From Sphingomonas liriopis (GTDB taxonomy: Bacteria > Pseudomonadota > Alphaproteobacteria > Sphingomonadales > Sphingomonadaceae), in assembly GCF_024211255.1 (NCBI RefSeq), contig NZ_JAMLDY010000026.1, positions 1 through 32,659 on the forward strand: a stretch of 32,659 nucleotides of DNA, in the 5' to 3' direction. A program made the translations under genes and the position numbers. The stretch's first letter is position 1. Every line of letters begins with the position of its first letter. Below, one piece after another: positions 23,909 to 32,545 of the stretch. Under the pieces are notes generated by a model, which made no database searches, was not told where the DNA came from, and was given only the letters and a program-made list of their open reading frames with translations.

Positions 23909-24628
23909 ATGCGCCGTTCCACCCGTCGATCCGTCTGGCGCGGCGTGCGCGTCGCGGCGGTCAGTTCCGCCTTCGTCTGCGCGTTCGTCGCGGCGGCGGG
24001 CTATTTCGATGCCGATCCGGTCCACGTCTATCCGGCGGTACCGCCCGCGCAGCCCCCTGCCGTGGTCAACGTGTCGGGCGACATGGGGCTGCGCTTCCTG
24101 CTCGGCGCATCGACCTCGCGCGGGCTGACCCGGCATCATATCCCCGTCGTCGGCATCGCTTCGCCGGTGGCGTTCCGCCATCGGCGGACGCGGGCGGAGG
24201 TCGATGCGTTCATGGCCGATGTCGTGCGCACCGGCCTCGCGCGCACCGGTTCGGCGCGGATCGTCGTAATGGGGCAATCCTATGGCGCCGATATCGTCCA
24301 GACCGGTCTTGCGCACCTGCCCGCAGAGCTCCGGCCGAGGGTCGCGGGGATCGTCCTCGTCCTGCCGGGCGATTCGGTCTATTTTCGCGCCGATCCGACC
24401 GGCTGGGCCTATCGCGGCACGCCCGACAGCGTCGCGGCGACCACCGCGAACACGCTGACCTGGGCGCCGCTCACCTGCATCTATGGCGTCGAGGAAGACG
24501 ACAGCCTGTGCCCCTTGCTTCGCGTGCCGGGCGCGCAGGTGATCGGCATGCCGGGCGGGCACAACATCCATCACGACGAGGCGGGGTTGCTGGGGCACGT
24601 CCTTACCGCGATCCGGCGGGCGCGATGA
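23909..24628 (+). CDS. Periplasmic VirJ/AcvB-like alpha/beta hydrolase
   Basis: A 239-residue protein with an N-terminal membrane/signal segment (VAAVSSAFVCAFVAAAGYF) and the VirJ-type hydrolase domain: VVNVSGDMGLRFLLGA (oxyanion strand), IVVMGQSYGADIVQTGLAHL with nucleophile S124 in G-Q-S-Y-G, and a C-terminal GGHNIHHDEAGLLGHVL with H218 as likely catalytic histidine. In Agrobacterium, AcvB of this family hydrolyses lysyl-phosphatidylglycerol in the periplasm and affects virulence; VirJ is the plasmid paralogue. Here there is no lpiA/mprF next to it. ATG at 23909; the longer open frame upstream runs through repeats. Confidence 0.82.
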   Translation: MRRSTRRSVWRGVRVAAVSSAFVCAFVAAAGYFDADPVHVYPAVPPAQPPAVVNVSGDMGLRFLLGASTSRGLTRHHIPVVGIASPVAFRHRRTRAEVDAFMADVVRTGLARTGSARIVVMGQSYGADIVQTGLAHLPAELRPRVAGIVLVLPGDSVYFRADPTGWAYRGTPDSVAATTANTLTWAPLTCIYGVEEDDSLCPLLRVPGAQVIGMPGGHNIHHDEAGLLGHVLTAIRRAR

Positions 24629-24658
24629 TTTACGCGAAGGCGCGAAGCAGAAAAGGAG

Positions 24659-24791
24659 TTCACGCGGAGACGCGGAGACGCGGAGATTTGCGTGGGGAGA
24701 GGTCGGCCTGCAGCATCACCTGGCGATCGTTTGGCGAGGTTGGACAGGCTGCGCCGCTTTTCTTCTCCGCGTCTCCGCGTCTCCGCGTGAA
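24659..24791. repeat. Inverted pair of ACGCGGAG tandem repeats
   Basis: The left arm (24659-24686) is TTC followed by three ACGCGGAG units; the right arm (24764-24791) is its exact 28-bp reverse complement. A weaker relative with two units lies at 28443-28574. The 77-bp spacer carries GGAGAGGT and no gene. It stands between the convergent VirJ-like gene and trmL. Confidence 0.88.
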
Positions 24792-24809
24792 CCACCTTCT
24801 TTGCCTGAA

Positions 24810-25274
24810 TTAGAAGGCCGGCCAGCCGTCCGTCTGCCGCAGCGCCTCCGCCAGCACGATTGCGGCGGAGACGGAGAGGTTCAGCGAGCGCAGCGGCGGC
24901 GCCATCGGGATGACGACGCGGGCGTCGGCGCGGGCGTGGACCTCGTCCGGCACGCCGGCGCTTTCGCGGCCGAACAGCAGGACGTCATCGTTCTCGAAAG
25001 CGAAGTCGGGCAGCGGTGTCGCGCCGCGCGTCGTCAGCAGCACCAGCCGGCCCTGCACCTGCCCCGCGAACGCGTCCCAGCCGGCATGGCGGGTGACCGG
25101 GACGTGGTCGATATAGTCCATCCCCGCGCGCGCGACGCGCTTGTCGTCCCATTGGAAGCCCATCGGCTCGATCAGGTCGACGCCTGCGCCCAGGCATGCG
25201 CAGGTGCGCATCACCGCGCCGACGTTGCCGGCGATGTCGGGTTGATACAGCGCGATGCGAAGGGCGGTCGTCAT
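24810..25274 (-). CDS. trmL: tRNA (cytidine(34)-2'-O)-methyltransferase
   Basis: A 154-residue SPOUT methyltransferase, full length for TrmL, which methylates the ribose of the wobble base of tRNA-Leu. Motifs are IALYQPDIAGNVGAVMRTCA at the N-terminus, the central LVLLTTRG, and the SAM knot FGRESAGVPDEV followed by IPMAPPLRSLNLSVSAAIVL. ATG at 25274. It is divergent from petA with a 159-bp gap. High certainty for the family; the exact tRNA target is inferred. Confidence 0.93.
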   Translation of the reverse strand: MTTALRIALYQPDIAGNVGAVMRTCACLGAGVDLIEPMGFQWDDKRVARAGMDYIDHVPVTRHAGWDAFAGQVQGRLVLLTTRGATPLPDFAFENDDVLLFGRESAGVPDEVHARADARVVIPMAPPLRSLNLSVSAAIVLAEALRQTDGWPAF

Positions 25275-25433
25275 GGCCGCATCCCTAGCCCCGGCCGCGG
25301 TTCGGGTAAAATGCTGTTGGCAAAGCGCACGGCCCCCGTCTATCAGGCCAGCAGCCCGCCGTGGGGATGGTAGGGTTCGGTGGGCGCTGCAAACCCGTTC
25401 CTCCGCGATAAGAGATGCAAGGGCGACAGACGA

Positions 25434-26015
25434 ATGGCGACTGACAGCATGGTTCCTCCCGGTGAATCGCCGGAACCGTTCCACGAGGAGGTCCACGATC
25501 CCCGGCGCCGCGATTTCATCAACATCGCCGCCGTGTCGTTCGCCGGCGTCGGCGTGCTCGCGATCGTCTTGCCGCTCGTCAACCAGATGAACCCGTCGGC
25601 CGACGTGCTCGCGCAGTCGACGACCGAGGTCGATTTGTCCAAGATCCAGCCGGGCCAGGCGATCAAGAGCCAGTTCCGCAAGCAGCCGCTGTTCGTCCGC
25701 AACCTGACGCCCGCGGAAATCGCCGAGGCGAACAAGGTCGACGTCGCGAGCCTGCGCGATCCGCAGACGCTGGCCGAGCGGACCAAGCCGGGCAAGGAAA
25801 ACTGGCTCATCACGCTGGGCGTGTGCACCCACCTCGGCTGCGTGCCGCTGGGCGCGGGCGAGGGTGAGAACAAGGGGCCGTTCGGCGGCTATTTCTGCCC
25901 GTGCCACGGGTCGGCCTATGACACCGCGGCGCGCATCCGCCAGGGACCGGCGCCGAAGAACCTGTTCGTGCCGAATTATACGTTCAATTCCGACACTGCC
26001 GTCACGGTCGGCTGA
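25434..26015 (+). CDS. petA: Ubiquinol-cytochrome c reductase iron-sulfur (Rieske) subunit
   Basis: A 193-residue Rieske protein of the bc1 complex. A Tat-like N-terminus ([18 protein letters not shown]) anchors it in the inner membrane. The 2Fe-2S ligands are C131 and H133 (CTHLGC) and C155 and H158 (CPCHGS); C136 and C157 form the usual disulfide. It takes electrons from ubiquinol and passes them to cytochrome c1. ATG at 25434 with AGGG upstream. First gene of petABC, 14 bp before petB. Confidence 0.96.
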   Translation: MATDSMVPPGESPEPFHEEVHDPRRRDFINIAAVSFAGVGVLAIVLPLVNQMNPSADVLAQSTTEVDLSKIQPGQAIKSQFRKQPLFVRNLTPAEIAEANKVDVASLRDPQTLAERTKPGKENWLITLGVCTHLGCVPLGAGEGENKGPFGGYFCPCHGSAYDTAARIRQGPAPKNLFVPNYTFNSDTAVTVG

Positions 26016-26029
26016 GGGGACCCCACGAC

Positions 26030-27316
26030 ATGAGCTTTCCCTGGGCCAAGCATTATGAGCCGAAGCAGCCGCTGATGCGGTGGCTGGACGAGAAGCTGCC
26101 GCTGCCGCGCCTCGTCTACAACGCCGTCGGTGCCGGTTATCCGGTGCCGCGCAACCTCAACTATTTCTGGAACTTCGGCGTCCTCGCCGGTGCCGCGCTG
26201 GCGATCCAGATCGTCACCGGCATCGTGCTGGCGATGCATTACGCCGCCAACGCCGGCGTCGCCTTCGGCTCGGTCGAAAGCATCATGCGCGACGTCAACG
26301 CCGGCTGGTTCCTGCGCTATGCGCACGCCAACGGCGCGTCGATGTTCCTCCTCGTCGTCTACGTCCACATCGGTCGCGGCCTCTATTACGGCTCGTACAA
26401 GGCGCCGCGCGAGATGGTGTGGCTGCTCGGCGTCGTCATCTTCCTGCTGATGATGGCCACCGCCTTCATGGGTTATGTGCTTCCCTGGGGGCAGATGAGC
26501 TTCTGGGGCGCGCAGGTCATCACCGGCTTCTTCTCGGCGATACCGCTGGTCGGCGAGCCGATCCGCGTCTGGCTGCTGGGCGGTTTCGCGCCGGACAATG
26601 CCGCGCTCAACCGCTTCTTCTCGCTGCATTACCTGCTGCCGTTCGTGATCGCGGGCGTCATCATCCTGCACATCTGGGCGCTGCATATCCCCGGCTCGAA
26701 CAACCCGACGGGGGTCGAGGTGAAGGGCGAACAGGACACGGTGCCGTTCCATCCCTATTACACCGCGAAGGACGGCGTCGGCGTCGGCGTGTTCCTGCTG
26801 ATTTTCGCGCTGCTGATCTTCTTCAGCCCGAACCTGCTCGGCCATCCGGACAATTATATCGAGGCGAACCCGCTCTCGACCCCGGCGCACATCGTCCCCG
26901 AATGGTATTTCCTGCCGTTCTACGCGATCCTCAAGAGCTTCACCGCGAACTTCATCCTCGATGCGAAGCTGTGGGGCGTGCTGGCGATGTTCGGCTCGAT
27001 CCTGCTGCTGTTCTTCCTGCCGTGGCTGGATACCTCGCCGGTGCGTTCGGCGAACTATCGTCCCAAGTACCGGATCTTCCTCGGCATCCTGCTGGTCGAC
27101 ATCCTGGTCCTGGGCTATGTCGGCGGGGCGGAGGCGAATGCGCGCAACGTCATTCTGGGGCAGATCGCCTCGGCCTATTATTTCGCGCACTTCCTCATCA
27201 TCCTGCCGTGGGTCGCTCGCTCGGAGCGTCCGCGCCCGCTGCCGAACTCGATCACCGAAGCGGTGCTGGCGAAGCATGGCGGCACCAGCATCGCGCATAG
27301 CGCGGCGCAAGCCTGA
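26030..27316 (+). CDS. petB: Cytochrome b subunit of the bc1 complex
   Basis: A 428-residue cytochrome b with eight transmembrane helices. Helix B and D haem-ligand regions ([58 protein letters not shown]) and the Qo-site [14 protein letters not shown] are intact. It is an unsplit alphaproteobacterial type, not fused to cytochrome c1. Between petA and petC with 14- and 25-bp gaps, the normal alphaproteobacterial fbc order. Confidence 0.97.
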   Translation: MSFPWAKHYEPKQPLMRWLDEKLPLPRLVYNAVGAGYPVPRNLNYFWNFGVLAGAALAIQIVTGIVLAMHYAANAGVAFGSVESIMRDVNAGWFLRYAHANGASMFLLVVYVHIGRGLYYGSYKAPREMVWLLGVVIFLLMMATAFMGYVLPWGQMSFWGAQVITGFFSAIPLVGEPIRVWLLGGFAPDNAALNRFFSLHYLLPFVIAGVIILHIWALHIPGSNNPTGVEVKGEQDTVPFHPYYTAKDGVGVGVFLLIFALLIFFSPNLLGHPDNYIEANPLSTPAHIVPEWYFLPFYAILKSFTANFILDAKLWGVLAMFGSILLLFFLPWLDTSPVRSANYRPKYRIFLGILLVDILVLGYVGGAEANARNVILGQIASAYYFAHFLIILPWVARSERPRPLPNSITEAVLAKHGGTSIAHSAAQA

Positions 27317-27341
27317 ACCGACTGGGGGACATTAGAACACC

Positions 27342-28184
27342 ATGCCTCGCATCATAGCCTCCCTGGTCGGCGCAGCCTTCGTCTTCGTGCTCGGACTCGC
27401 GCTCTTCGGCACCGCCAAGACCGCGATCCAGGAGCCGGCGGCGGAAAGTGCCGAGCACGTCTTCCACCTCCATCCCGAGAATATCGGGCTGTCCTCGAAC
27501 GGCTTCTTCGGCAAGTTCGACAACCAGCAGCTGCAGCGCGGCTTTCAGGTCTACAAGGAGGTCTGCGCGGCCTGCCACAGCCTGAAGTACGTCGCGTTCC
27601 GCGATCTCGCCAAGATCGGCTATTCCGAACCCGAGGTGAAGGCGATCGCCAACCAGTGGGTGATCGAACAGCCGAGCATCAATCCGGAGACGGGCGAGGC
27701 GGCGACGCGCAAGAACGTGGCCAGCGATCATTTTCCGTCGCCCTTCGCGAACGAGGTCGCGGCGCGTGCGGCGAACAACAACGCGCTGCCGCCCGATCTG
27801 TCGCTGATGACCAAGGCGCGGCACGATGGCGCCAATTACGTCCATGCGCTCATCACCGGCTATCGCAACCAGCCCGCCGAGCTCCTCAAGGAATTCCCGG
27901 GGTCGAAGACCCCGGAGGGGCTGCACTACAACCCCTATTTCGCGAACCTCAACATCGCGATGCCGCCGCCGCTGACCTCGGACGGCCAGGTGACCTATTC
28001 GGACGGCACCAAGGCGACGAAGGACCAGATGGCGCGCGACGTCGCGGCGTTCCTGACCTGGACCGCGGAGCCGAACCTCAACGCACGCCATGCGGCGGGT
28101 GTCGCGGCGGCGCTGTTCCTGCTGATCTTCTGCTTCCTCGCCTGGGGCGCGTATCAGAACGTCTGGCGCGACGTGAAGCATTGA
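27342..28184 (+). CDS. petC: Cytochrome c1 subunit of the bc1 complex
   Basis: A 280-residue cytochrome c1. A signal/anchor leads the chain (MPRIIASLVGAAFVFVLGLA), the haem site is C75-A-A-C78-H79, and the axial methionine is M207 in NLNIAMPPPLT. A C-terminal helix (VAAALFLLIFCFLAWGAY) fixes it in the inner membrane with the haem domain in the periplasm. It ends the petABC operon and is followed 42 bp later by an intrinsic terminator. Confidence 0.96.
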   Translation: MPRIIASLVGAAFVFVLGLALFGTAKTAIQEPAAESAEHVFHLHPENIGLSSNGFFGKFDNQQLQRGFQVYKEVCAACHSLKYVAFRDLAKIGYSEPEVKAIANQWVIEQPSINPETGEAATRKNVASDHFPSPFANEVAARAANNNALPPDLSLMTKARHDGANYVHALITGYRNQPAELLKEFPGSKTPEGLHYNPYFANLNIAMPPPLTSDGQVTYSDGTKATKDQMARDVAAFLTWTAEPNLNARHAAGVAAALFLLIFCFLAWGAYQNVWRDVKH

Positions 28185-28225
28185 TCGGATGCCCCGCCGT
28201 GTGCGGGGCGGACGATGACGATACG

Positions 28226-28261
28226 GGGCGGGGGGTGCGGATAGCGCTTCCCGCCCTTTTT
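28226..28261 (+). terminator. Intrinsic terminator of petABC
   Basis: GGGCGGG (28226-28232) pairs with CCCGCCC (28250-28256) over a 17-nt loop and is followed by TTTTT. It is the only U-tract hairpin after petC. Confidence 0.75.
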
Positions 28262-28442
28262 CGTTGGTGGCGGTATCCAGCCTGCGTCCTGTTGATGAGC
28301 GCGTGAGACCCAGGCCCTTCGACAGGCTCAGGGCGAACGGGGGGGGTGGGGCCCTCGCGCTAGCGACACGCCAGCTGGAGCCGTTTCAGGGCGGCGCGAC
28401 CTTCACTGTCCGTAGGACGCGTGCCGAGCATCGGACATTGTG

Positions 28443-28574
28443 TTCACGCGGAGACGCGGAGGATGCAGAGGTGTTGTGCGTGCCGCAGCGGTGGGGTTTC
28501 CTATCGAGCCATCAAGATGACGGGATCGCGCTGCGCCGCGTGATACACCTCCGCGTTCTTCGCGCCTCCGCGTG
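28443..28574. repeat. Degenerate ACGCGGAG inverted repeat
   Basis: TTCACGCGGAGACGCGGAGG (28443-28462) faces CCTCCGCG...CCTCCGCGTGAA (28548-28574). It is the same family as 24659-24791 with two units per arm and an eroded middle (GTTCTTCGCG). Confidence 0.75.
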
Positions 28575-28703
28575 AACCATCCTTCTTCCTGTCCGATCGA
28601 CCGGATATCCGGTCAGCTATGCGGTCGTCCTTGCCCTGCTTCTCCTTATCCCGATGGGAGGGGGCAGAGGGCCGGAAGGGTGCGCGATCGATCGGCGGCA
28701 GTC

Positions 28704-28895
28704 CTAGCGCGGTTCGGCCGGCGGCTCGGACGGCTCGCGCTTCACCGGGATTTGCGACAGGCGGGTCAGCAGCAGCGGGATGTCGTCGGTGATGAACGTG
28801 TCGGTCGGGATCGCGATGCCGGCCTGCAGCGCTTCGCTCACCGCCGCCAGCCGCTCGCGTTGCTCTCGTTCTGGCGGTGTCACGATCGGTCCCAT
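28704..28895 (-). CDS. Small protein of unknown function
   Basis: A 63-residue ORF: MGPIVTPPEREQRERLAAVS begins it and it continues as a short amphipathic helix, a middle DTFITDDIPLLLTRLSQ and a Pro/Glu-rich tail. It has no signal peptide or cysteine. It reads on the same strand as the OPT transporter 125 bp upstream, and its codon third positions are GC-rich as in real genes. A TTG at 28913 would add six residues. No Shine-Dalgarno is evident, so it may be spurious. Confidence 0.5.
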   Translation of the reverse strand: MGPIVTPPEREQRERLAAVSEALQAGIAIPTDTFITDDIPLLLTRLSQIPVKREPSEPPAEPR

Positions 28896-29020
28896 GTTAC
28901 GCAGGTACGGCAAACCCGGCAGTCACCGGCCGGGGGGGGGATGGCGGGTGGCTACCGGGTTCGGGAAGGATAACGGACCAACGCGGATCGCGTTCCCGCT
29001 GCGGCCAACGGTTGGTCGCG

Positions 29021-30997
29021 TTATGCCGGGCGGACGGCGATCGACCGGCGCGTGTAACGGTAGAGCGCGGCGACCAGCGCGAGGAACACCAAGGTGCCGC
29101 CGATCAGCGCCACCGGTTCGAACCCTGCCGGCGCGATCGCCAGCGGCGCGTCGGAATTGGTCGCGTAGACGAGAACCGCGAAGGCGACGCCCCACAGGCT
29201 CTCGCCGACGATCATGCCGGTCGCGGTCAGCACGCCCATGCGCTTGGCGGCTTCGACGTCGGGCTTGCGCTCCGCCCAGCGGTCGTAGAACGCCCCGATC
29301 ACCGCGCCGATCACCACCGGCAGCGTCACCGCCATCGGCAGATAGACGCCGAGCCCGATGCCGAGCGGCGGCAACCGCAGCTTGCCCAATCGCCCCAGCG
29401 TCTCGTCGAGCGCGATCACGCCGACGCCGATCAGTGCACCGTACCCGATCATCGCCCAGTTGAGATCGCCGCCGAGCACGCCCTTGGCGAGCGCGGAGAT
29501 CAGCGCCGCCTGCGGCGCGGCCAGCGCGTTCGGGCCGGCGCCCGGCGCGCCCTGAAACCCCAGCGTCGTCGCGAGCAGTTCGAGCACCGGCGGCACGACG
29601 AGGCTGCCGAAGATCACGCCGAAGATCAGCGCCACCTGCTGCTTCCACGGCGTCGCGCCGACCAGCTGGCCGGTCTTGAGGTCCTGCAGGTTGTCGTTGG
29701 AGATGGTCGCGACGCCGAAGACGATGCCGGTGACGATCAGCGCATAGGCGACCAGCGCCTGCGTCGTGTCCGGCCCCGCGCCGCGCCCGAACAGCCCGAC
29801 GAGCATCAGCGACGCGGCGAGGACGGAGAGGATGCCGATCCCCGACACCGGGCTGTTCGACGCGCCGATCAGGCCCGCCATATAGCCGCATACCGCCGCG
29901 ATCACGAGCCCGAGCACCAGCACGAAGACCAGCGCACCGAGGATCAGCACCACCGCCGATCCCTCCAGCGGCCCGCCCGCGATCACCGACCAGAGCAGCC
30001 CGGCGATCGGGACCAGCGTCGCGAGGCTGACCGCGACGACGATGCCGATCGACAGGTCGCGTTCGCCGAGTTCGAGCACCGCGCCGCCGCGCTTGGCGGC
30101 GCTGGCCGCGATCGAGGAGCGGACGCCGGCGAGCACCGGCCCGATGATCTTGAGCAATGTCCAGATCGCCGCGACGCCGATCACGCCCGCGCCTAGGAAG
30201 CGCACATCGGTGCGGAACACGCCCCCCGCCCAGGCCTCGATCCCGACCCCCGCCGCGGCGGGCGACAGGCCGGTAAGGATGGGGAGCGCGATCCACCAGC
30301 CGATGACGACGCCGGCGAACATCGCGAGACCGACCGACAGCCCGACGAGGTGGCCGGCGCCGATCAGCGCGAACGACAGCCCGCCCGAAATCCCGGTCGC
30401 GCCCGCGCCGACGCGGAAGAAGGTGGCGGCCTCGGCGACGACCAGCTTGGTCTGGGTCAGCACCGCGAACCCCGCCGACACCAGCGCGTTGACGACGATC
30501 AGCCGCAGTCCGCGGCCGCTCTCCGCCTCGCCGGCGCGGCTGCCGGCGCCGACCATCAGCACCTCGGCGGCGGCGCGGCCCTCCGGGAAGGGGAGGTCGG
30601 AATCGACCACCAATGCGCGGCGCAGCGGCACCGAGAACATCACGCCGAGGATGCCGCCGGTCATCGTGATCCCCGCGGTGAGCAGATAGGGGAAGCCCTG
30701 CCACCAGCCGATCATGACCAACCCTGGCAGCACGAAGATGATCGCCGCCAGCGTCCCCGCCGCCGACGCGACGGTCTGAACGATGTTGTTCTCGAGGATC
30801 GTCGCGCCGGGCAGATAGCGCAGGATCGCCATCGAGATCACCGCAGCGGGGATCGAGGTAGCGAAGGTGAGGCCCACCTTGAGCCCGAGATAGACGTTCG
30901 CCGCGGTGAACAGCAAGGTGATGAGCCCGCCGAGCAACACGCCGCGGACGGTGAGTTCGGCGATCGGTTTGGTCGCAGGGGCGGGGGCGGTGGCCAT
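29021..30997 (-). CDS. OPT family oligopeptide transporter
   Basis: A 658-residue inner-membrane transporter with about 14 or more hydrophobic helices. The family opening is clear: IAELTVRGVLLGGLITLLFT then NVYLGLKVGLTFATSIPAAV; also SDLPFPEGRAAAEVLMVG, GLIGASNSPVSGIGI and FGVATISNDNLQDLKTGQLV, all OPT (TIGR00728/TIGR00733-like) blocks. Bacterial OPT proteins import peptides or metal-chelate compounds by proton symport; the substrate here is unknown. ATG at 30997; it is divergent from hom with a 134-bp gap in which I see no obvious operator. Confidence 0.93.
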   Translation of the reverse strand: MATAPAPATKPIAELTVRGVLLGGLITLLFTAANVYLGLKVGLTFATSIPAAVISMAILRYLPGATILENNIVQTVASAAGTLAAIIFVLPGLVMIGWWQGFPYLLTAGITMTGGILGVMFSVPLRRALVVDSDLPFPEGRAAAEVLMVGAGSRAGEAESGRGLRLIVVNALVSAGFAVLTQTKLVVAEAATFFRVGAGATGISGGLSFALIGAGHLVGLSVGLAMFAGVVIGWWIALPILTGLSPAAAGVGIEAWAGGVFRTDVRFLGAGVIGVAAIWTLLKIIGPVLAGVRSSIAASAAKRGGAVLELGERDLSIGIVVAVSLATLVPIAGLLWSVIAGGPLEGSAVVLILGALVFVLVLGLVIAAVCGYMAGLIGASNSPVSGIGILSVLAASLMLVGLFGRGAGPDTTQALVAYALIVTGIVFGVATISNDNLQDLKTGQLVGATPWKQQVALIFGVIFGSLVVPPVLELLATTLGFQGAPGAGPNALAAPQAALISALAKGVLGGDLNWAMIGYGALIGVGVIALDETLGRLGKLRLPPLGIGLGVYLPMAVTLPVVIGAVIGAFYDRWAERKPDVEAAKRMGVLTATGMIVGESLWGVAFAVLVYATNSDAPLAIAPAGFEPVALIGGTLVFLALVAALYRYTRRSIAVRPA

Positions 30998-31131
30998 GGA
31001 TGATCGCTCGGCAAGAAGGTCGGTTGCGGCGATGATGCACGCCGCGGGTGCGCGCGGCAATGGCGGGGGTGCACGCGAAACAACCTTGCGCCGGCTCGAC
31101 AGGTGACGCGGCTTTCCGCTAGGCGGCGGGC

Positions 31132-32427
31132 ATGACCACGACCACTCCCTTGCGCGTCGCGCTCGCCGGGCTCGGCACCGTCGGCGGCGGCGTCATCCGT
31201 CTGCTCGATGCCAACCGCGATCTCATCACCCGCCGCGCCGGCCGGCCCATCGAGATCGTCGCCGTCTCCGCACGCGATCGCAGCAAGGATCGTGGGGTCG
31301 ACCTCGACCGCTTCGCCTGGATCGACGACACGCGCGCGCTTGCGGATCATGACGGTGCCGATGTGGTGGTCGAGCTGATCGGCGGATCGGACGGCCCGGC
31401 GCTGACGCTGGCGCGCGCGACGCTGGCGGCGGGCAAGGGCTTCGTCACCGCGAACAAGGCGATGCTCGCGCACCACGGGCTGGAACTGGCGCAGGCCGCG
31501 GAGGCCGCGCGCGTGCCGCTCAAGTTCGAAGCCGCGGTCGCCGGCGGTATCCCGGTCATCAAGGGGCTGCGTGAAGGCGCCGCCGCCAACGCCATCGCCC
31601 GCGTCTACGGCATCCTCAACGGCACCTGCAATTTCATCCTGTCCAAGATGGAAGCCGAGGGGCGCGATTTCGCCGAGGTGCTCGCCGAGGCGCAGGCGCT
31701 CGGTTACGCCGAATCCGACCCCAGCTTCGATATCGACGGCGTCGATGCCGCGCACAAATTGTCGATCCTCGCCAGCATCGCCTTCGGCACGCAGCCGGCG
31801 TTCGCCGATGTGTCGGCGACCGGCGTGCGCCACGTCATCGCCGCCGATATCGCCGAGGCGGCGGCGCTGGGCTACAAGGTGCGCCTGGTCGGCGTCGCGG
31901 AGGACGGGCCGGGCGGGCTGTTCCAGCGCGTCCACCCGCATCTGGTGCCGATCGACCATCCGCTGGCGCACGTCACCGGATCGCTCAACGCGGTGGTGGC
32001 GGAGGGCAATTTCGTCGGGCGGCTGTTCTTCCAGGGCGCCGGTGCGGGCGACGGGCCGACCGCGAGCGCGGTGGTCGCCGACCTGATCGATATCGCGCGC
32101 GGCGAATATGGCGCGCCCTATGCGATGCCGGCCGCTGCGCTGACCGCGCCGTCACGCGCGGACAGCGGCGAGCGGCGCGGGCGCGCCTATCTGCGCTTCA
32201 CCGTGCAGGACAAGGTCGGCGTGCTCGCCGAGATCGCCGCGGCGATGCGCGATGCCGGCGTGTCGATCGAAAGCCTGATCCAGCGCGGCGTCACCGCCGA
32301 GGGCAGCGCCATCGTCGCGATCGTCACGCACGAGGCGCCGGAACGTAGCGTCGCGCAGGCGCTGGAGAAACTGCGCGGGTCGCAGAGCCTCGCGGGACAG
32401 CCGATGTGGATGCACATTCTGGGGTGA
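31132..32427 (+). CDS. hom: Homoserine dehydrogenase
   Basis: A 431-residue enzyme reducing aspartate semialdehyde to homoserine, the branch point to threonine and methionine. The NAD(P) site is VALAGLGTVGGGV; the catalytic domain shows VTANKAMLAHHG, KFEAAVAGGIPVIKGLREG, ILNGTCNFILSKM and YAESDPSFDIDGVDAAHKL; the last 80 residues are an ACT domain (FTVQDKVGVLAEIAAAMRDA) used for threonine feedback. It is a stand-alone enzyme, not fused to aspartokinase. Its product feeds metZ at the other end of the window. Confidence 0.97.
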   Translation: MTTTTPLRVALAGLGTVGGGVIRLLDANRDLITRRAGRPIEIVAVSARDRSKDRGVDLDRFAWIDDTRALADHDGADVVVELIGGSDGPALTLARATLAAGKGFVTANKAMLAHHGLELAQAAEAARVPLKFEAAVAGGIPVIKGLREGAAANAIARVYGILNGTCNFILSKMEAEGRDFAEVLAEAQALGYAESDPSFDIDGVDAAHKLSILASIAFGTQPAFADVSATGVRHVIAADIAEAAALGYKVRLVGVAEDGPGGLFQRVHPHLVPIDHPLAHVTGSLNAVVAEGNFVGRLFFQGAGAGDGPTASAVVADLIDIARGEYGAPYAMPAAALTAPSRADSGERRGRAYLRFTVQDKVGVLAEIAAAMRDAGVSIESLIQRGVTAEGSAIVAIVTHEAPERSVAQALEKLRGSQSLAGQPMWMHILG

Positions 32428-32458
32428 GGGGGCGCTTGACGGCCACCCCATTTCCCCC

Positions 32459-32545
32459 GTCACCCCGGACTTGTTCCGGGGTCCACTCCGCGGCGAGGCA
32501 CACGGCCTGAAGCGCAACCCTGTGCCTGCGGCCCGGTGGACCCCC
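32459..32545. repeat. 106-bp palindrome, copy with a truncated right arm
   Basis: The left arm at 32459-32486 is identical to that at 21920-21947. The right arm begins GTGGACCCC (32536) but breaks off there and continues as CGTGTGTTGCAG, the 124-bp structured repeat. It follows the hom stop by 31 bp. Confidence 0.85.

Larger units (their letters stand above)
28185..28703. other. 519-bp region without a convincing gene
   Basis: After the petABC terminator come one arm of the CTGAGCCTGTCGAA-type repeat (CCCTTCGACAGGCTCAGGGC at 28315 onward) and a degenerate ACGCGGAG inverted pair (28443-28574). The remainder, including 28575-28703, shows no coding pattern or clear RNA. Open frames here lack codon-position bias. 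Confidence 0.6.
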
